From Hyphomicrobiales bacterium (GTDB lineage: Bacteria > Pseudomonadota > Alphaproteobacteria > Rhizobiales > Rhizobiaceae), in NCBI GenBank assembly GCA_002401155.1, contig NVSG01000002.1, positions 818,599 through 882,598 of the forward strand: a stretch of 64,000 nt of DNA. Direction: 5' to 3'. Positions 1 through 10,000 of the stretch are shown one piece after another. Positions within the stretch are counted from its first letter, which is position 1, and each line of letters begins with the position of its first letter. The notes beneath the pieces are model-generated. The model did not search any database. It was not told where the DNA came from and saw nothing but the letters and a program-made list of their open reading frames with translations. A program made the position numbers and the translations under genes.

Positions 1-1
1 T

Positions 2-643
2 CGTACTTACACACCAGGTATGGAGGTGCATGACGGTGAAGGTGCGCATGTTCCCGTGGCGATGGCTAAGCTTTCCCGATCACGCAACAAGAACAGCAAA
101 GATGCATGGAATAAGTTGAAGAAGTCGATTGATGGTTTCGGTAAAGATTCTGAAATGTTTAAAGAAATTTTTGTGAAATCGTTTGGTAAGTCAGCTAGTG
201 ACCCATTTCAAATACAATTTGTTTCAGAGGGCCCAAAAACAAATCTTGTGGATTTAGGGTATGGTACAAGTCAAGTTATTCCAATTTTGTACGAAGTGGC
301 TGTTGGGTCCGCAGAGGATAGTTTTCTAATTCAACAGCCGGAGGTTCATCTGCATCCTAGAGCCCAGGCTGCCCTTGGGGAGTATTTCATCCAAGCATTA
401 AAGAATGAAGATAAAGCATTTATCTTGGAAACTCACAGCGATTTTATCGTGGACAGAGTAAGAAAGGCAGTGGCCGATGGAGTGCTGCAGCCTGAGGACG
501 TCTCCATACTATTTTTCGAACGAAAAAAGCTTGAAAATTCAATAACTCAGATTGAACTCGACAAAAACGGAGAACCAATTTCCGCTCCTAAAGCATACCG
601 TGCATTTTTTATGGGCGAACAAATGCATATGTTGGGGCTGTAG
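2..643 (+). CDS. AAA family ATPase (ABC/OLD/DUF3696-like), C-terminal part; 5' end outside window
   Basis: Frame open to window start; 'LIQQPEVHLHPRAQAALGEYF' Walker B/D-loop region and 'ILETHSDFIVDRVR' H-motif. Confidence 0.8.
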   Translation, partial: RTYTPGMEVHDGEGAHVPVAMAKLSRSRNKNSKDAWNKLKKSIDGFGKDSEMFKEIFVKSFGKSASDPFQIQFVSEGPKTNLVDLGYGTSQVIPILYEVAVGSAEDSFLIQQPEVHLHPRAQAALGEYFIQALKNEDKAFILETHSDFIVDRVRKAVADGVLQPEDVSILFFERKKLENSITQIELDKNGEPISAPKAYRAFFMGEQMHMLGL

Positions 644-646
644 CCG

Positions 647-1081
647 ATGCCGCTTATTGTTGACGCTAATCGTGCCGGTGATTTTCGGAGGCCGGTATCT
701 AATCATGCTGCTGAAATATTGAATCGGATCAAACAACGACGTGTTAAAATTGCTGTTGGGGGAAAACTCTATCGGGAATTAGCGCAAACACGTTTTCTTG
801 GGCTTATGATTGAACTTAAGCGAATTGGTCTACTAGTTACAATTGATGATGCGCTTGTGTTTAGCGAAACAAAAAAAGTTGAGGAACTTAAGTTAAAATC
901 AGATGATCCCCATATTTTGGCATTGTCACGCGTTTCGGGAGTTAAATTAATTTATACCGAAGACAAAAATTTAATAACGGATTTTAAAGATACAGCAATA
1001 ATCAGTCCAAAAGGCAAAATATTTTCGCCCACCACATCCAGCAAAATTACGTGTGCATTGCTCCAAAAATTTGGAAATTAG
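647..1081 (+). CDS. PIN-like nuclease domain protein
   Basis: N-terminal 'IVDANRAGDF' acidic residue and 'SDDPHILALSRVSGVKLIYTEDKNLITDF' typical of PIN-like C-terminal acidic motifs; starts 3 nt after the ATPase stop. Confidence 0.6.
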   Translation: MPLIVDANRAGDFRRPVSNHAAEILNRIKQRRVKIAVGGKLYRELAQTRFLGLMIELKRIGLLVTIDDALVFSETKKVEELKLKSDDPHILALSRVSGVKLIYTEDKNLITDFKDTAIISPKGKIFSPTTSSKITCALLQKFGN

Positions 1082-1229
1082 GTACGGTTTTCAAAATGCA
1101 TGAATGATAGTTAGTGACGAAATGTTTTTGAATGTTACACAATTTGTAGCACAAAATTCACAAAATAGTCAGTTAATGAGGTGTAACCTATTAATTCATT
1201 AATGAAATCAATAGGTTACACCATACTCT

Positions 1230-1305
1230 TGGTACGCCCTACGGGAATCGAACCCGTGTTTCCGCCGTGAAAGGGCAGCGTCCTAGACCGCTAGACGAAG
1301 GGCGC
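1230..1305 (-). tRNA. tRNA-Glu(TTC)
   Basis: Reverse complement GCGCCCTTCGTCTAGCGGTCTAGGACGCTGCCCTTTCACGGCGGAAACACGGGTTCGATTCCCGTAGGGCGTACCA folds as a cloverleaf; anticodon TTC. Confidence 0.95.
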
Positions 1306-1431
1306 GTTCAAGAGTAGGGATCGTATAGATGTGATTGAGCAAAGCTTCAAGTGGAATTTGCGCTTTGGGCAATCTTTTTTTGACCAAGGTTAAATTTATC
1401 CGCCAGCGAGAGAGAAAATCCCCGCTTACGC

Positions 1432-2469
1432 TCAGCTTTTGCTCTTTTTCCGGCTAGATCGGCGGCGGCAGGGGTGATGCCAGTCGCGTTTGGAACCCAC
1501 ATCGATATGAACAGATTTTGTACGGCAATAAGTACCAACGCCGCCCCGACCAGGCAATGTGCGCAGATATTTGGCCAATGTCCATTTGCTGACATTTTCA
1601 ACCTGAATATCGGCTGCCTTGCAATAGATGTGCTGTGACCGGCTCACACCACCTGCCCGGCGATTACGCCTTGGGCTGCGATAGCCGGAGGTAACAATCG
1701 GCGCTTTGCCAAATTTGCGCTGAACCATCTTCAAAAGTCGTATTAATTCAGGTTTGAAACAGGCAACTTGCACTTTGGAGTGCTGTATACGCAGGCCATT
1801 GGGCGAAATTCTGCCAAGCCCGCCCACAGAGGCCAGTTGTACCTGACTTTCGACTTCCTGATCTTCGCCGCCAATACTAAACAGACTGGCCATGGATCTA
1901 ACCCCGGGTAGCGCCGATCCGTTCTTACCTGATTTGCTTCGGCTGGCTGATCTGGACTTACTTTCCTTCTCAGGCTTTTGAAACAATAGCTCGAAGAATG
2001 AGCTTTTGCGCTTCGATCTGTTTCTTTTCACTCCCTCATTAAGCAGCGCCAGCTTCGAACTGGCCACAGGCTTTTTGAAAAAGGGTTTGACCGGTTGATT
2101 ACTGGAAAGAGGGACGTTTTCTGTGGCCTTAGTGCCATCGGGCTTAGCTATTGAAGCGGTTTGAGCGTTGTTTGAGCTGACGCGCGGCGCTTTTACAGGA
2201 ACGACTGGCGCACCGGCAGGATCAACAAATTCCTCACCACTGGCTACGCTTGTTTCTTGGAGGTTTGCATTTTCCTCTTCGCCAAGGTCAACCAGCGACT
2301 GGAGATTTATCGTGGGGCCACTGGAGACACACGAAGACAGCGTCAGGCCAATCAAAACCAGACCGATTAAATGTGCCATAGAAAATGGCAGCCTACTTTG
2401 TGAAAAGAAACTGTTTCTCAACTTAATCTCGCCAAACCCCAACGCCCATCGGGCCCTAATGCCCATCAA
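1432..2469 (-). CDS. YcbK-like / peptidase M15A domain protein with lipoprotein-like N-terminus
   Basis: 'VTSGYRSPRRNRRAGGVSRSQHIYCKAADIQ...GGVGTYCRTKSVHIDVGSKRDWH' M15A zinc-site motifs. Confidence 0.8.
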   Translation of the reverse strand: MMGIRARWALGFGEIKLRNSFFSQSRLPFSMAHLIGLVLIGLTLSSCVSSGPTINLQSLVDLGEEENANLQETSVASGEEFVDPAGAPVVPVKAPRVSSNNAQTASIAKPDGTKATENVPLSSNQPVKPFFKKPVASSKLALLNEGVKRNRSKRKSSFFELLFQKPEKESKSRSASRSKSGKNGSALPGVRSMASLFSIGGEDQEVESQVQLASVGGLGRISPNGLRIQHSKVQVACFKPELIRLLKMVQRKFGKAPIVTSGYRSPRRNRRAGGVSRSQHIYCKAADIQVENVSKWTLAKYLRTLPGRGGVGTYCRTKSVHIDVGSKRDWHHPCRRRSSRKKSKS

Positions 2470-2650
2470 GCATGAACAACGCCGTCTCCGACTGCTGTTA
2501 CATATTATATCGTATTTGCCAAACGTGCATCGCGCATATCATGCAACGTGGTAAATTTGAAATCTGGCAAAAAAATGTCGGCTTGTGGAAATACCCGCCA
2601 AGCCGACACGATTACATAGCATTGTAAGGAGCTTCAAATCGCTCCATTAC

Positions 2651-3106
2651 TTACCATTCGCCAATGTTTTCCATGGAAGCCCACGGCTCAGCAGGCTCAA
2701 GAGCACCGTCTTTTTGCAAAATTTCAAAAGAAATACCGTCTGGTGAGCGAATGAACGCCATATGCCCGTCGCGCGGTGGGCGATTGATAATGACGCCTGC
2801 ATCCATCATTTTCTGGCAAAACTCATAAATATTATCCACAGCATAAGCCAAATGGCCAAAATTACGCCCGCCAGAATAGGTTTCCGGGTCCCAATTATGG
2901 GTAAGTTCGAGACAAGGGGCACGAAGCGTCGAATCCATGTCGCCTTCGCAAGTCGCAAGATCATCTGCACTGGCCAGAAACACCAGCGTAAATCGACCCT
3001 TCTCTGAATCCATACGTCGAACCTCTTTCATGCCCATTTTAGTGCAATAAAAATCGAGGGACGCCTCTAAATCAGCTACCCGAACCATTGTGTGTAGAAA
3101 TTTCAT
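2651..3106 (-). CDS. gloA: lactoylglutathione lyase (glyoxalase I)
   Basis: 'MKFLHTMVRVADLEASLDFYCTKMGMKEVRR...GHMAFIRSPDGISFEILQ'. Confidence 0.85.
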   Translation of the reverse strand: MKFLHTMVRVADLEASLDFYCTKMGMKEVRRMDSEKGRFTLVFLASADDLATCEGDMDSTLRAPCLELTHNWDPETYSGGRNFGHLAYAVDNIYEFCQKMMDAGVIINRPPRDGHMAFIRSPDGISFEILQKDGALEPAEPWASMENIGEW

Positions 3107-3343
3107 TCAAATCTCCTCCTAATATTAAATTTACCCGACTAAATAAGATTATATTCTTGAATCATGCCTTTATTAACAGCCTAACAAATTTAATTCACAC
3201 CATTTTTCCCCTGAAAATCAAGACAGTTATCTTTTTTTAGAACTTTCTATTGCAGCACCTCGCCATGAGGATGCTATCTTAATGAGAGAATCAGTTTGAC
3301 CAGCGCATGTCGATTGCAGGCGGCATAATACGAGGAACGCGTT

Positions 3344-3928
3344 ATGGGGGCTAAATTTAGTCCGGGTGGGCAACCGGAAGAAAACAAGAGTGCGGTTCAT
3401 TCCGAAAACGAGGCAACTGATGTTGTTGTCGTTGCCGGAACGATCAAGTGGTTTGATGTATCCAAGGGATTTGGATTTGTCGTACCGGACGATGACATGC
3501 CCGATGTCTTGTTACATGTGACATGTCTCCGTCAGGATGGCTTTCAAACCGCGCTTGAAGGATCTCGCATCGTTTGCGAGGTTGTGACGCGCGAGCGGGG
3601 GCTTCAGGCTTTCCGCGTGCTGTCGATCGATGATTCAACCGCAGTTCATCCTGCAACCATGGGTGAAGTTAAGACCCACGTTGAGGTGAAAGCCGAAAGC
3701 GAACTTGAGCGGGTTGAGGTGAAGTGGTTCAATCGTACCAAGGGATATGGGTTTGTAACCCGTGGTGACGAAGATATTTTTGTCCATATGGAAACATTGC
3801 GCCGCTTCGGTTTGACGGAATTACGTCCGGGACAGTTCGTTCTGGTACGTTTTGGCAAGGGGCCAAAGGGCCTGATGGCAGCCGAGATATTCCCCGATGG
3901 CGGTTCATCCATCTCCAAAACCCATTAG
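3344..3928 (+). CDS. cold-shock protein with two CSD domains
   Basis: '[19 protein letters not shown]' and '[28 protein letters not shown]'. Confidence 0.9.
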   Translation: MGAKFSPGGQPEENKSAVHSENEATDVVVVAGTIKWFDVSKGFGFVVPDDDMPDVLLHVTCLRQDGFQTALEGSRIVCEVVTRERGLQAFRVLSIDDSTAVHPATMGEVKTHVEVKAESELERVEVKWFNRTKGYGFVTRGDEDIFVHMETLRRFGLTELRPGQFVLVRFGKGPKGLMAAEIFPDGGSSISKTH

Positions 3929-4044
3929 GTCATAGGCCAAAAGAGCTTTTGGCGTTTGCGGATTTCTTTGACGCAAAGCCTGTGCCTTCATATTTTCACC
4001 AAATTATGCCAGCAAGTGAGAGCTGTCCGCTTTGTTGACAGCAA

Positions 4045-4620
4045 TTGTTGCTGTATCCAAGCCATTGGGACGAAATTGGGAAAATCATGATGCAAAGTAA
4101 TTCAAAACAAGTGGTTAATTGGCCTTTGTTGAAAGCCACTGGCCTTGCAGCCCTCGTGATGCTGACTTTTTTCGCTGCGCCGCATGAGGTTCGCGCCCAA
4201 AACTCTTCTTCAGATACTCAGAACGAGTCTGTAAAACTTGAAACCGAGACCCTGGAGCTAAAAACCGGCTCTGGCACCTTCAAATTTGTGGTCGAGATAG
4301 CCGATGAGCCCGAAGAACGCATGATTGGTTTGATGCATCGCAAAGAGATGGGCCTGAAACACGGCATGTTATTTCAGTTTGATCACACAAACCTCGTCAA
4401 TATGTGGATGCGCAATACAGTGCTTTCGCTGGATATGATTTTTATCCGCCCCGACGGCACAATCGCCAAAATTGCCCGGCGAACAACGCCTTTTTCCGAG
4501 GATATCATCACATCAGGCGAGCCAGTCAGTCATGTGTTGGAGCTAAATGCCGGTGTTGCCGCGATAATTGGCTTAAAGGCGGAGCACAAAGTACTGCACC
4601 GGTATTTCCCAGCGCAGTAA
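4045..4620 (+). CDS. DUF192 family exported protein
   Basis: 'ERMIGLMHRKEMGLKHGMLFQF...NMWMRNTVLSLDMIFI'. Confidence 0.8.
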   Translation: MLLYPSHWDEIGKIMMQSNSKQVVNWPLLKATGLAALVMLTFFAAPHEVRAQNSSSDTQNESVKLETETLELKTGSGTFKFVVEIADEPEERMIGLMHRKEMGLKHGMLFQFDHTNLVNMWMRNTVLSLDMIFIRPDGTIAKIARRTTPFSEDIITSGEPVSHVLELNAGVAAIIGLKAEHKVLHRYFPAQ

Positions 4621-4669
4621 CTTTCCGGTTCTAACCAGTTCTAAATTGGCTTGATTTTTGACGTAAAAC

Positions 4670-6058
4670 TTAAAAAACAGGCTTTTTATAGAGAGTGAAG
4701 CGGCTGCGCCCATCTTTTTTACTATCAAGCAGCGCAGAATCGGCCAGTTTATATAGCTCTGCCCCGTCTTCTGAACTGTCCGGCGCAAGCGCAATGCCGA
4801 CACTGGCACTGATTTGAATCGTTTGCCCATCAATATCAAAGGGCTCTGAAAGGGTTTTAATAACCCGGTGCGCAAGAATTTCAGCACCTGTCGCACCATT
4901 AATACCCACTTGAATAATCACAAATTCATCACCGCCAATACGGGCAATCGTATCCGTATCGCGTTTGAGGTGCTTAAACCGTTCGGCGATCTCTTTTAGC
5001 AATTTATCGCCGACGGTATGCCCATAGGTATCATTTATAGTTTTGAAATTGTCCAGATCGATGCAATGCAAGGCCATGTGATAGCCACGTTTGGCTTGGG
5101 CAACCGCCAATTCTAGTCTTTCTTGGAACACTGATCTGTTTGGCAAATCAGTCAATGCATCATGGTTGGCCAGATGATGCACCATTGCCTGACTTTTGCG
5201 ATGTTCTGTTATATCGCAATAAGTGGTCAAAAATCCGCTGCCTTCCAGAGGAACGCCGCGCACTTCCAAAACAACGCCATTGGGCCGCTGACGGTCATAG
5301 GCGTGAGATTCTCTCAATCTCACCAATTCCATACGATGGGAAACCTGTTCTTCCACATCGCCGCCGCCATATTCGCCGCGTTGCGCGTTGCTGCGGAATA
5401 AGTCTTCCAAAGAAGGCATTCCGTTCACGAACAATTCTTTTGGATAATCGAGCATTTCCTTGAGCTGATCGTTGATCAGAACCATTTTCAGGTTTTTATC
5501 GAACAAGGAGAGCCCACCCGGGAAATTTTCCAGCAATGTTTCCAACTGGCGTGAGCGCGCATGCTGCTCGGTTACATCGATATAAGTTGTCAGGAACCCG
5601 CCTTTGGCTAAGGGCACGCCGCGCACCTCAACAACAGTGCCATTTGGGCGTTCTCGCTGATAAAGGTGTGGAGCCATTAAGTCAGCCAAAGCCATTTTAT
5701 CGGCTACTAGCTGGTCCACATCACCATCGCCATATTCACCGCGCTCAGCATTGAACTGGAAAATTTGCTTCATGTTTGGCAAACCGTCTTCGAAAAGCGA
5801 ATCCGGGTATTCCAAAATTCGCTTCAGCGCTTCATTGCAAAGAACCATATTCAAATCGGCATCGAAGAGGGCGATGCCTCCGGGAAAGTATTCCATGACA
5901 CACTCAAACAGCTCTACACGCTCTGCCAATTCTTCCAGATTACCTAATCTTGAATAGGTCAATGTGTTATGTGGAAACGCTGCATTTTTGTCTGCAATAT
6001 GATTTTCGACATTATTATCTATTGAATCATGCGCTTGTTGAAGTGTGTTGTGAGTCAT
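4670..6058 (-). CDS. PAS-PAS-GGDEF diguanylate cyclase
   Basis: Two PAS repeats (FPGGIALFDADLN / FPGGLSLFDKNLK) and 'RIGGDEFVIIQVG'. Confidence 0.9.
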   Translation of the reverse strand: MTHNTLQQAHDSIDNNVENHIADKNAAFPHNTLTYSRLGNLEELAERVELFECVMEYFPGGIALFDADLNMVLCNEALKRILEYPDSLFEDGLPNMKQIFQFNAERGEYGDGDVDQLVADKMALADLMAPHLYQRERPNGTVVEVRGVPLAKGGFLTTYIDVTEQHARSRQLETLLENFPGGLSLFDKNLKMVLINDQLKEMLDYPKELFVNGMPSLEDLFRSNAQRGEYGGGDVEEQVSHRMELVRLRESHAYDRQRPNGVVLEVRGVPLEGSGFLTTYCDITEHRKSQAMVHHLANHDALTDLPNRSVFQERLELAVAQAKRGYHMALHCIDLDNFKTINDTYGHTVGDKLLKEIAERFKHLKRDTDTIARIGGDEFVIIQVGINGATGAEILAHRVIKTLSEPFDIDGQTIQISASVGIALAPDSSEDGAELYKLADSALLDSKKDGRSRFTLYKKPVF

Positions 6059-6189
6059 AGCCTATTTCCCTCAAATTTATAGTAATTAGATCGCAACCTA
6101 ATCTTGTGCGAAGCTGTAGATGAAGTGTGAATACGGGGGTTAAATCTTACCATGTTAAAGAAACATTTTTCCCAATACCAACCTCTGCT

Positions 6190-7605
6190 TCATCCCCCAT
6201 TGCTGTATAATTTGTAGCGGCCCCGCCCGCTGGCCTTACAGTCATAAAGGGCGGCATCAGCCAGTTTGAATAATTCGTCCGAATCCATTGCGTCCAAAGG
6301 CGCCAGCGCAACGCCGATACTGACGCCGATTTGGATTGTATGCTCTCCAATCTCGTAGGGCTCGCTGAGGGTTTTGATAACCCGGTCGGCGAGTATTTCA
6401 GCGCCTTCGTGATCGTTGATCCCCACCTGTACGATAACGAATTCATCACCACCGGTTCGCGCTATTGTATCGGTGTCGCGTTTTATTTTGTTAAACCGCT
6501 CGGCCACCTGCTTTAGTAACTCATCACCAATTGCGTGGCCATAAACATCATTTACCGGTTTGAATTTATCCAGATCGACACTATGCAGCGCCATCAAATG
6601 CCCACGTTTAGCCAGAGCGATCGATTGATGCAACCGATCTTGAAGCAATAATCGGTTTGGCAATCCCGTCAGCACATCATGATGTGCCAGATAGACAACT
6701 TTTTCCTGATTCTTGCGAAGTTCTGTCACGTCGCGATAGGTGGTTAAGAACCCACTGCCCTCCAGCGGCACCCCTCTAACTTCTAAAACCGTGCCATTGG
6801 GGCGTTTTCGGTCATAGGTGTGGGCTTCTTTTTGCTCGGCCAACTCCATGCGGTGCGATACCTGCTCTTCCACATCGCCCTCGCCATATTCGCCACGTTC
6901 CGCATTATAGCGAAACATTTCTTCCAATGTGGGCAGACCATCTTTGAACAATTCCTCGGCGTAATCGTTCATTTCTTTGTTTTGTTCGTTGATCAGCACC
7001 ATTTTCAAATCTTTGTCGAACAGGGATATCCCGCCCGGAAAGTTATCCAGCAATGCTTGAAGTTGAGAAACATGTTGGTGTTGTTTGGTGACATCCTGAT
7101 AGGTCGTTAAAAAACCACCATCGGGCAAGGATACGCCGCGCACCTGAACGACTGTGCCATTGGGGCGCTCGCGTTCATATTCATGGTCGGTCATTTCATC
7201 CACTAGGGACATTTTATTTCTGACCAGTTCATCCACATCGCCTTCGCCATATTCGCCCCGCTCGGCATTGAAGCGAAAGATTTCTTCCATATTTGGCAAG
7301 CCGCTCGCAAACAGCGATTCAGGGTATTCCAGAATTCGCTTAAGCTCCTCATTGCACATGACCATGTTCAAATCTTTGTCGTAAAGAACGATTCCGCCCG
7401 GAAAAAATTCCATGACGCATTCAAGCATATCAACATGTTCTGCCAATTTTTCCAGATTTCCCAATCTGGAAAAGGTCAGCGTATTTCGCTCATAAGCTGC
7501 GTATGTCGCGGCTTGACGGGACTCTACATCGCTTTCTGACGGGCTGATGCCCTGATCAGAAACCAGTCTTGATGCGCTTGAACTCATAACTATTTCCATC
7601 CACAA
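6190..7605 (-). CDS. PAS-PAS-GGDEF diguanylate cyclase (paralog of 4670-6058)
   Basis: Same architecture; 'RTGGDEFVIVQVG'. Confidence 0.9.
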   Translation of the reverse strand: MWMEIVMSSSASRLVSDQGISPSESDVESRQAATYAAYERNTLTFSRLGNLEKLAEHVDMLECVMEFFPGGIVLYDKDLNMVMCNEELKRILEYPESLFASGLPNMEEIFRFNAERGEYGEGDVDELVRNKMSLVDEMTDHEYERERPNGTVVQVRGVSLPDGGFLTTYQDVTKQHQHVSQLQALLDNFPGGISLFDKDLKMVLINEQNKEMNDYAEELFKDGLPTLEEMFRYNAERGEYGEGDVEEQVSHRMELAEQKEAHTYDRKRPNGTVLEVRGVPLEGSGFLTTYRDVTELRKNQEKVVYLAHHDVLTGLPNRLLLQDRLHQSIALAKRGHLMALHSVDLDKFKPVNDVYGHAIGDELLKQVAERFNKIKRDTDTIARTGGDEFVIVQVGINDHEGAEILADRVIKTLSEPYEIGEHTIQIGVSIGVALAPLDAMDSDELFKLADAALYDCKASGRGRYKLYSNGG

Positions 7606-7879
7606 ATATCAATGTAGCAAAGCAACAGCTGAAATTCATGCATGGCAGTGGGAAGAGGGCCCGTAGCCGCAGCAGAAATAGACAACGATTACGATGCGTG
7701 ATGAACATAGAAGAAGGGAGTTAAGAAATAATTGCATCGACAAGCAAATAGAGGGTTGTTTTTAGTTCTGACTGAGCTATAGAAACGCGGTGGTTCTAGA
7801 AGTATCTGTGCTAATATCCCTACAGAGGCTTGAAAAACACCCTCAAGAGTTGGTATAAGCTCTTGAAAACATTGGTAAA

Positions 7880-7956
<77 letters not shown>

Positions 7957-8171
7957 GTATCTTTAGTTAACGATTTAATACACTTGTTCAGCATAATTGT
8001 GCGCGTCTTTAAACCGTCCGGAAACCACTTTGCGGATGTGATGCAGGTGTAAAATAGGGTTTGTGCCGTCAACTGGGCCATGCGGCATCGCTACAATTGC
8101 ACCAGACGACACGGCACAGGAAATATCCTGTGACCGGCCATTTAGTGGCAACTCGCCTTTGTGACATTCAA

Positions 8172-9281
8172 TTACGCAGCATCGTCTTTCAGGACGCCGC
8201 GCTCGATCTGATCCTGTTCGATGGATTCAAACAAGGCACGGAAATTGCCTTCACCAAAGCCATCATCGCCTTTTCTCTGGATGAATTCAAAGAAAATCGG
8301 GCCGATCACCGTTTTGGAGAAGATTTGCAGCAAAATCTTGGTGGTTCCTCCGTCAATAACCCCTTCGCCATCAATTAAAATGCCGTGTTCCTCCATCCGA
8401 TCGAGCGGCTCTTCATGGCCGGGGACGCGTTCGCTCGAAGCTGCGTAATAGGCAGAAGGAGGCTTCGGCATAAACTTGATGCCATTTTCGAATAATTTGT
8501 CGGTCGCGTCATAAAGTTTTTCGGTGGCAATCGCGATGTGCTGAATGCCCTCGCCATTATAGCGTTTCAGATATTCTTCGATCTGACTTTTTTCATCGGC
8601 AGACTCGTTGATCGGAATGCGAATTTTACCGCAAGGGGAGGTGAGTGCCCGCGAAAGCAATCCTGTAAATTTGCCTTCAATATTGAAAAAGCGGATTTGC
8701 TTGAAATTGAACAGATCGACATAGAAATTGAACCATTTGTCCATATTACCGCGAATGACGTTATGGGTCAGGTGATCCAGATAGTAAAACCCGATGCCTT
8801 CGGGCTTGGGATCAGCTTCGCCAAGCCAGTCAAATTCGGCGTCATAGGCCGAGCCCTTATCGCCATATTGATCAATGAAATATAACAGTGAGCCGCCAAT
8901 ACCCTCGATTGCCGGCACATCAAGCGTTTTGTCATCGCCTTCATAAGGCGTTGCGCCAAGTTTTACCGCATGATCAAAGGCATGCTGCGCGTCCACCACG
9001 CGCCATGCCATGGATGAGGCGCAGGGGCCGTGTTTATCCACGAATTTCGAAGCGAAAGATCCAGCTTCCCCATTGATGATGTAATTGATATCGCCTTGAC
9101 GGTAGAGCCAAATGGCCTTGGCTTTATGTTTGGCAACAGCGGAAAAGCCCATTTTTTTGAACAATTCAGCCAGCACTTCTGGTTCCTCGTGGGAAAACTC
9201 TACAAATTCAAAACCATCGGTTCCAGCCGGGTTTTGTTCGCTGATTTCGGCAGGTAGACTATCGTGGGGAAAAGGGCCCAT
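8172..9281 (-). CDS. hppD: 4-hydroxyphenylpyruvate dioxygenase
   Basis: 'GPFPHDSLPAEISEQNPAGTDGFEFVEFSH', 'LDHLTHNVIRGNMDKWFNFY', 'GEGIQHIAIAT', 'PIFFEFIQRKGDDGFGEGNFRALFESIE'; start taken at MGPF. Confidence 0.95.
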   Translation of the reverse strand: MGPFPHDSLPAEISEQNPAGTDGFEFVEFSHEEPEVLAELFKKMGFSAVAKHKAKAIWLYRQGDINYIINGEAGSFASKFVDKHGPCASSMAWRVVDAQHAFDHAVKLGATPYEGDDKTLDVPAIEGIGGSLLYFIDQYGDKGSAYDAEFDWLGEADPKPEGIGFYYLDHLTHNVIRGNMDKWFNFYVDLFNFKQIRFFNIEGKFTGLLSRALTSPCGKIRIPINESADEKSQIEEYLKRYNGEGIQHIAIATEKLYDATDKLFENGIKFMPKPPSAYYAASSERVPGHEEPLDRMEEHGILIDGEGVIDGGTTKILLQIFSKTVIGPIFFEFIQRKGDDGFGEGNFRALFESIEQDQIERGVLKDDAA

Positions 9282-9408
9282 GGGAAAATTCCTTAAAAAT
9301 TTGGGTGATTTATCCCGGTAAGTATACCCCGAAACAAATGCAAAATTGTTGCGTATTGGGTGGTATCCGATAGGGTGACGCATGATTCGTGCAAAAATAA
9401 GAGGAATT

Positions 9409-9882
9409 ATGCACAAAATGGACAATTTAGACGAATTTGATATCAAGCTGCTCAAGCTGCTGCAGGCAAATGGAAAACTGTCGAATCAGGAATTGGCGGA
9501 TGCTGTGCATTTGTCACCATCCCAATGTTCCAGAAGACGGGCAGCGCTGGAAGAGGCAGGTATCATTCGCAGTTACCACGCCATGCTTGATAAGCATGCG
9601 CTCGGTTTCGATCTGACCGTATTCATCAATGTGATGCTCAACACCCACAACCGGAACAACGCCAAACGGTTTGGTCAGCTGATTGAACGGCTCGATAATG
9701 TTCAGGAAGCCTATGCACTCACTGGCGAAATGGATTACCAGATCAAGTTGGTGGTTCGCGATCTGAGCGAATTATCGCGCATCATCAATGACGAGATCAT
9801 GCCGCATGAATCGGTTCAGACCATCAAAAGTTCAATCGTGCTCAACACAATAAAATTCAGCCGTGAGCTTCCCCTATCTTGA
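9409..9882 (+). CDS. Lrp/AsnC family transcriptional regulator
   Basis: 'LDEFDIKLLKLLQANGKLSNQELADAVHLSPSQCSRRRAALEEAGII'; divergent from hppD. Confidence 0.9.
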   Translation: MHKMDNLDEFDIKLLKLLQANGKLSNQELADAVHLSPSQCSRRRAALEEAGIIRSYHAMLDKHALGFDLTVFINVMLNTHNRNNAKRFGQLIERLDNVQEAYALTGEMDYQIKLVVRDLSELSRIINDEIMPHESVQTIKSSIVLNTIKFSRELPLS

Positions 9883-10000
9883 TTTTTAATTTTACAAGTT
9901 AACATTATTGCTTGTAAGTATGAAATATCATATCAAATACAGATAGTTAAAGTCAGGCGTAAGTGATTTACCCGACCGCTTGTGAAAGGGAATTCATTTT

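Noticed and set aside
3936-3953. GCCAAAAG-AG-CTTTTGGC hairpin after the CSD gene as terminator
   Set aside because: Loop too short and no U-tract; not called.
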